Below, piece after piece: positions 5,206-5,258 of a stretch of DNA of 5,258 nucleotides. The notes under the pieces were generated by a model, which saw nothing but the letters and a program-made list of their open reading frames with translations, did no database searches and was not told the origin of the DNA. How positions within the stretch are numbered: position 1 is the first letter of the stretch; each line of letters starts with the position of its first letter. Origin of the DNA: Phycisphaerae bacterium (GTDB lineage: Bacteria; Planctomycetota; Phycisphaerae; UBA1845; PWPN01); the NCBI GenBank assembly GCA_035384605.1, contig DAOOIV010000194.1, positions 1 to 5,258 on the forward strand, in the 5' to 3' direction. Made by a program: the position numbers and the translations under genes.

Positions 5206-5227
5206 AAATAGGGACAGTCACCTATTT
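5206..5227. repeat. REP-like palindromic element, complete copy
   Basis: AAATAGG (5206-5212) pairs with CCTATTT (5221-5227), and inside it GAC pairs with GTC around a single A, with one bulged A at 5220. Bases 5209-5227 are the exact reverse complement of 150-168 at the other end of the window. Imperfect palindromes of this size, repeated in both orientations, are typical of REP elements mobilised by RAYT transposases. No such gene is in the window. Confidence 0.6.
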
Positions 5228-5258
5228 ACGACGATGGGAACCTGACGCAGGATGGCAC
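5227..5258 (+). pseudogene. Fragment of an RHS/YD-repeat coding sequence
   Basis: The plus strand from 5227 reads YDDGNLTQDG, a good match to the YDxxGNLTxDG core of RHS/YD-repeat proteins (large secreted or toxin-delivering shells). Going upstream in this frame, a stop (TAG at 5209-5211) lies inside the REP-like palindrome and there is no start codon. The coding sequence therefore looks broken at the palindrome, at least on its 5' side. It continues past the window edge, so whether a long RHS gene follows cannot be seen. Ten residues are little evidence, but the motif is distinctive. Confidence 0.5.

Overview
The window looks like accessory chromosome of a GC-rich, Planctomycetes-like bacterium, probably an uncultured one. 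This rests on protein style: a secreted formylglycine-generating-enzyme-like (FGE/SUMF1) protein with an N-terminal domain of planctomycete type, and a secreted propeller protein ending in a double EF-hand dockerin-like tail. No rRNA, tRNA, CRISPR array, reverse transcriptase or transposase gene is visible.

Layout: all well-supported genes are on the minus strand. Reading in their direction, a sigma70-like promoter (5100-5129) precedes the secreted FGE-fold protein (4999-3629). Next comes a small four-helix-bundle protein of the 23S-rRNA-intervening-sequence (IVP/S23) family (3587-3201), and then a secreted TolB/WD40-like protein (3161 onward). The last gene is split by one missing base near 1714-1717; its Ig-like, calcium-binding and dockerin-like C-terminus continues in another frame to 1108. 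Gaps between the three genes are about 40 nt and hold no evident terminator, so one transcript is plausible. A candidate terminator lies at 869-899. After about 590 bases with no convincing gene there is a separate small conserved gene (519-187).

Repeats: tandem heptamers of the type AGRAGAC lie on both sides of the four-helix-bundle gene in inverted orientation (3189-3223 and 3570-3632). They supply its start codon region and its last codons. A third copy (3073-3107) encodes the hydrophobic core of the propeller protein's signal peptide. Another heptamer family (GCTGANN) is at 39-66. A REP-like palindrome is complete at 5206-5227 and partial, inverted, at 149-171. The complete copy abuts a fragment of an RHS/YD-repeat coding sequence on the plus strand at the right edge.

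How the parts may work together: the two secreted proteins look like envelope or extracellular display and binding proteins. The FGE-fold C-terminus has the layout of a diversity-generating-retroelement (DGR) variable region and lacks one of the two catalytic cysteines. The four-helix-bundle gene looks like a small insertion cassette placed between them. The cassette's inverted heptamer arms and the signal peptide built from the same repeat are the most unusual structures here.
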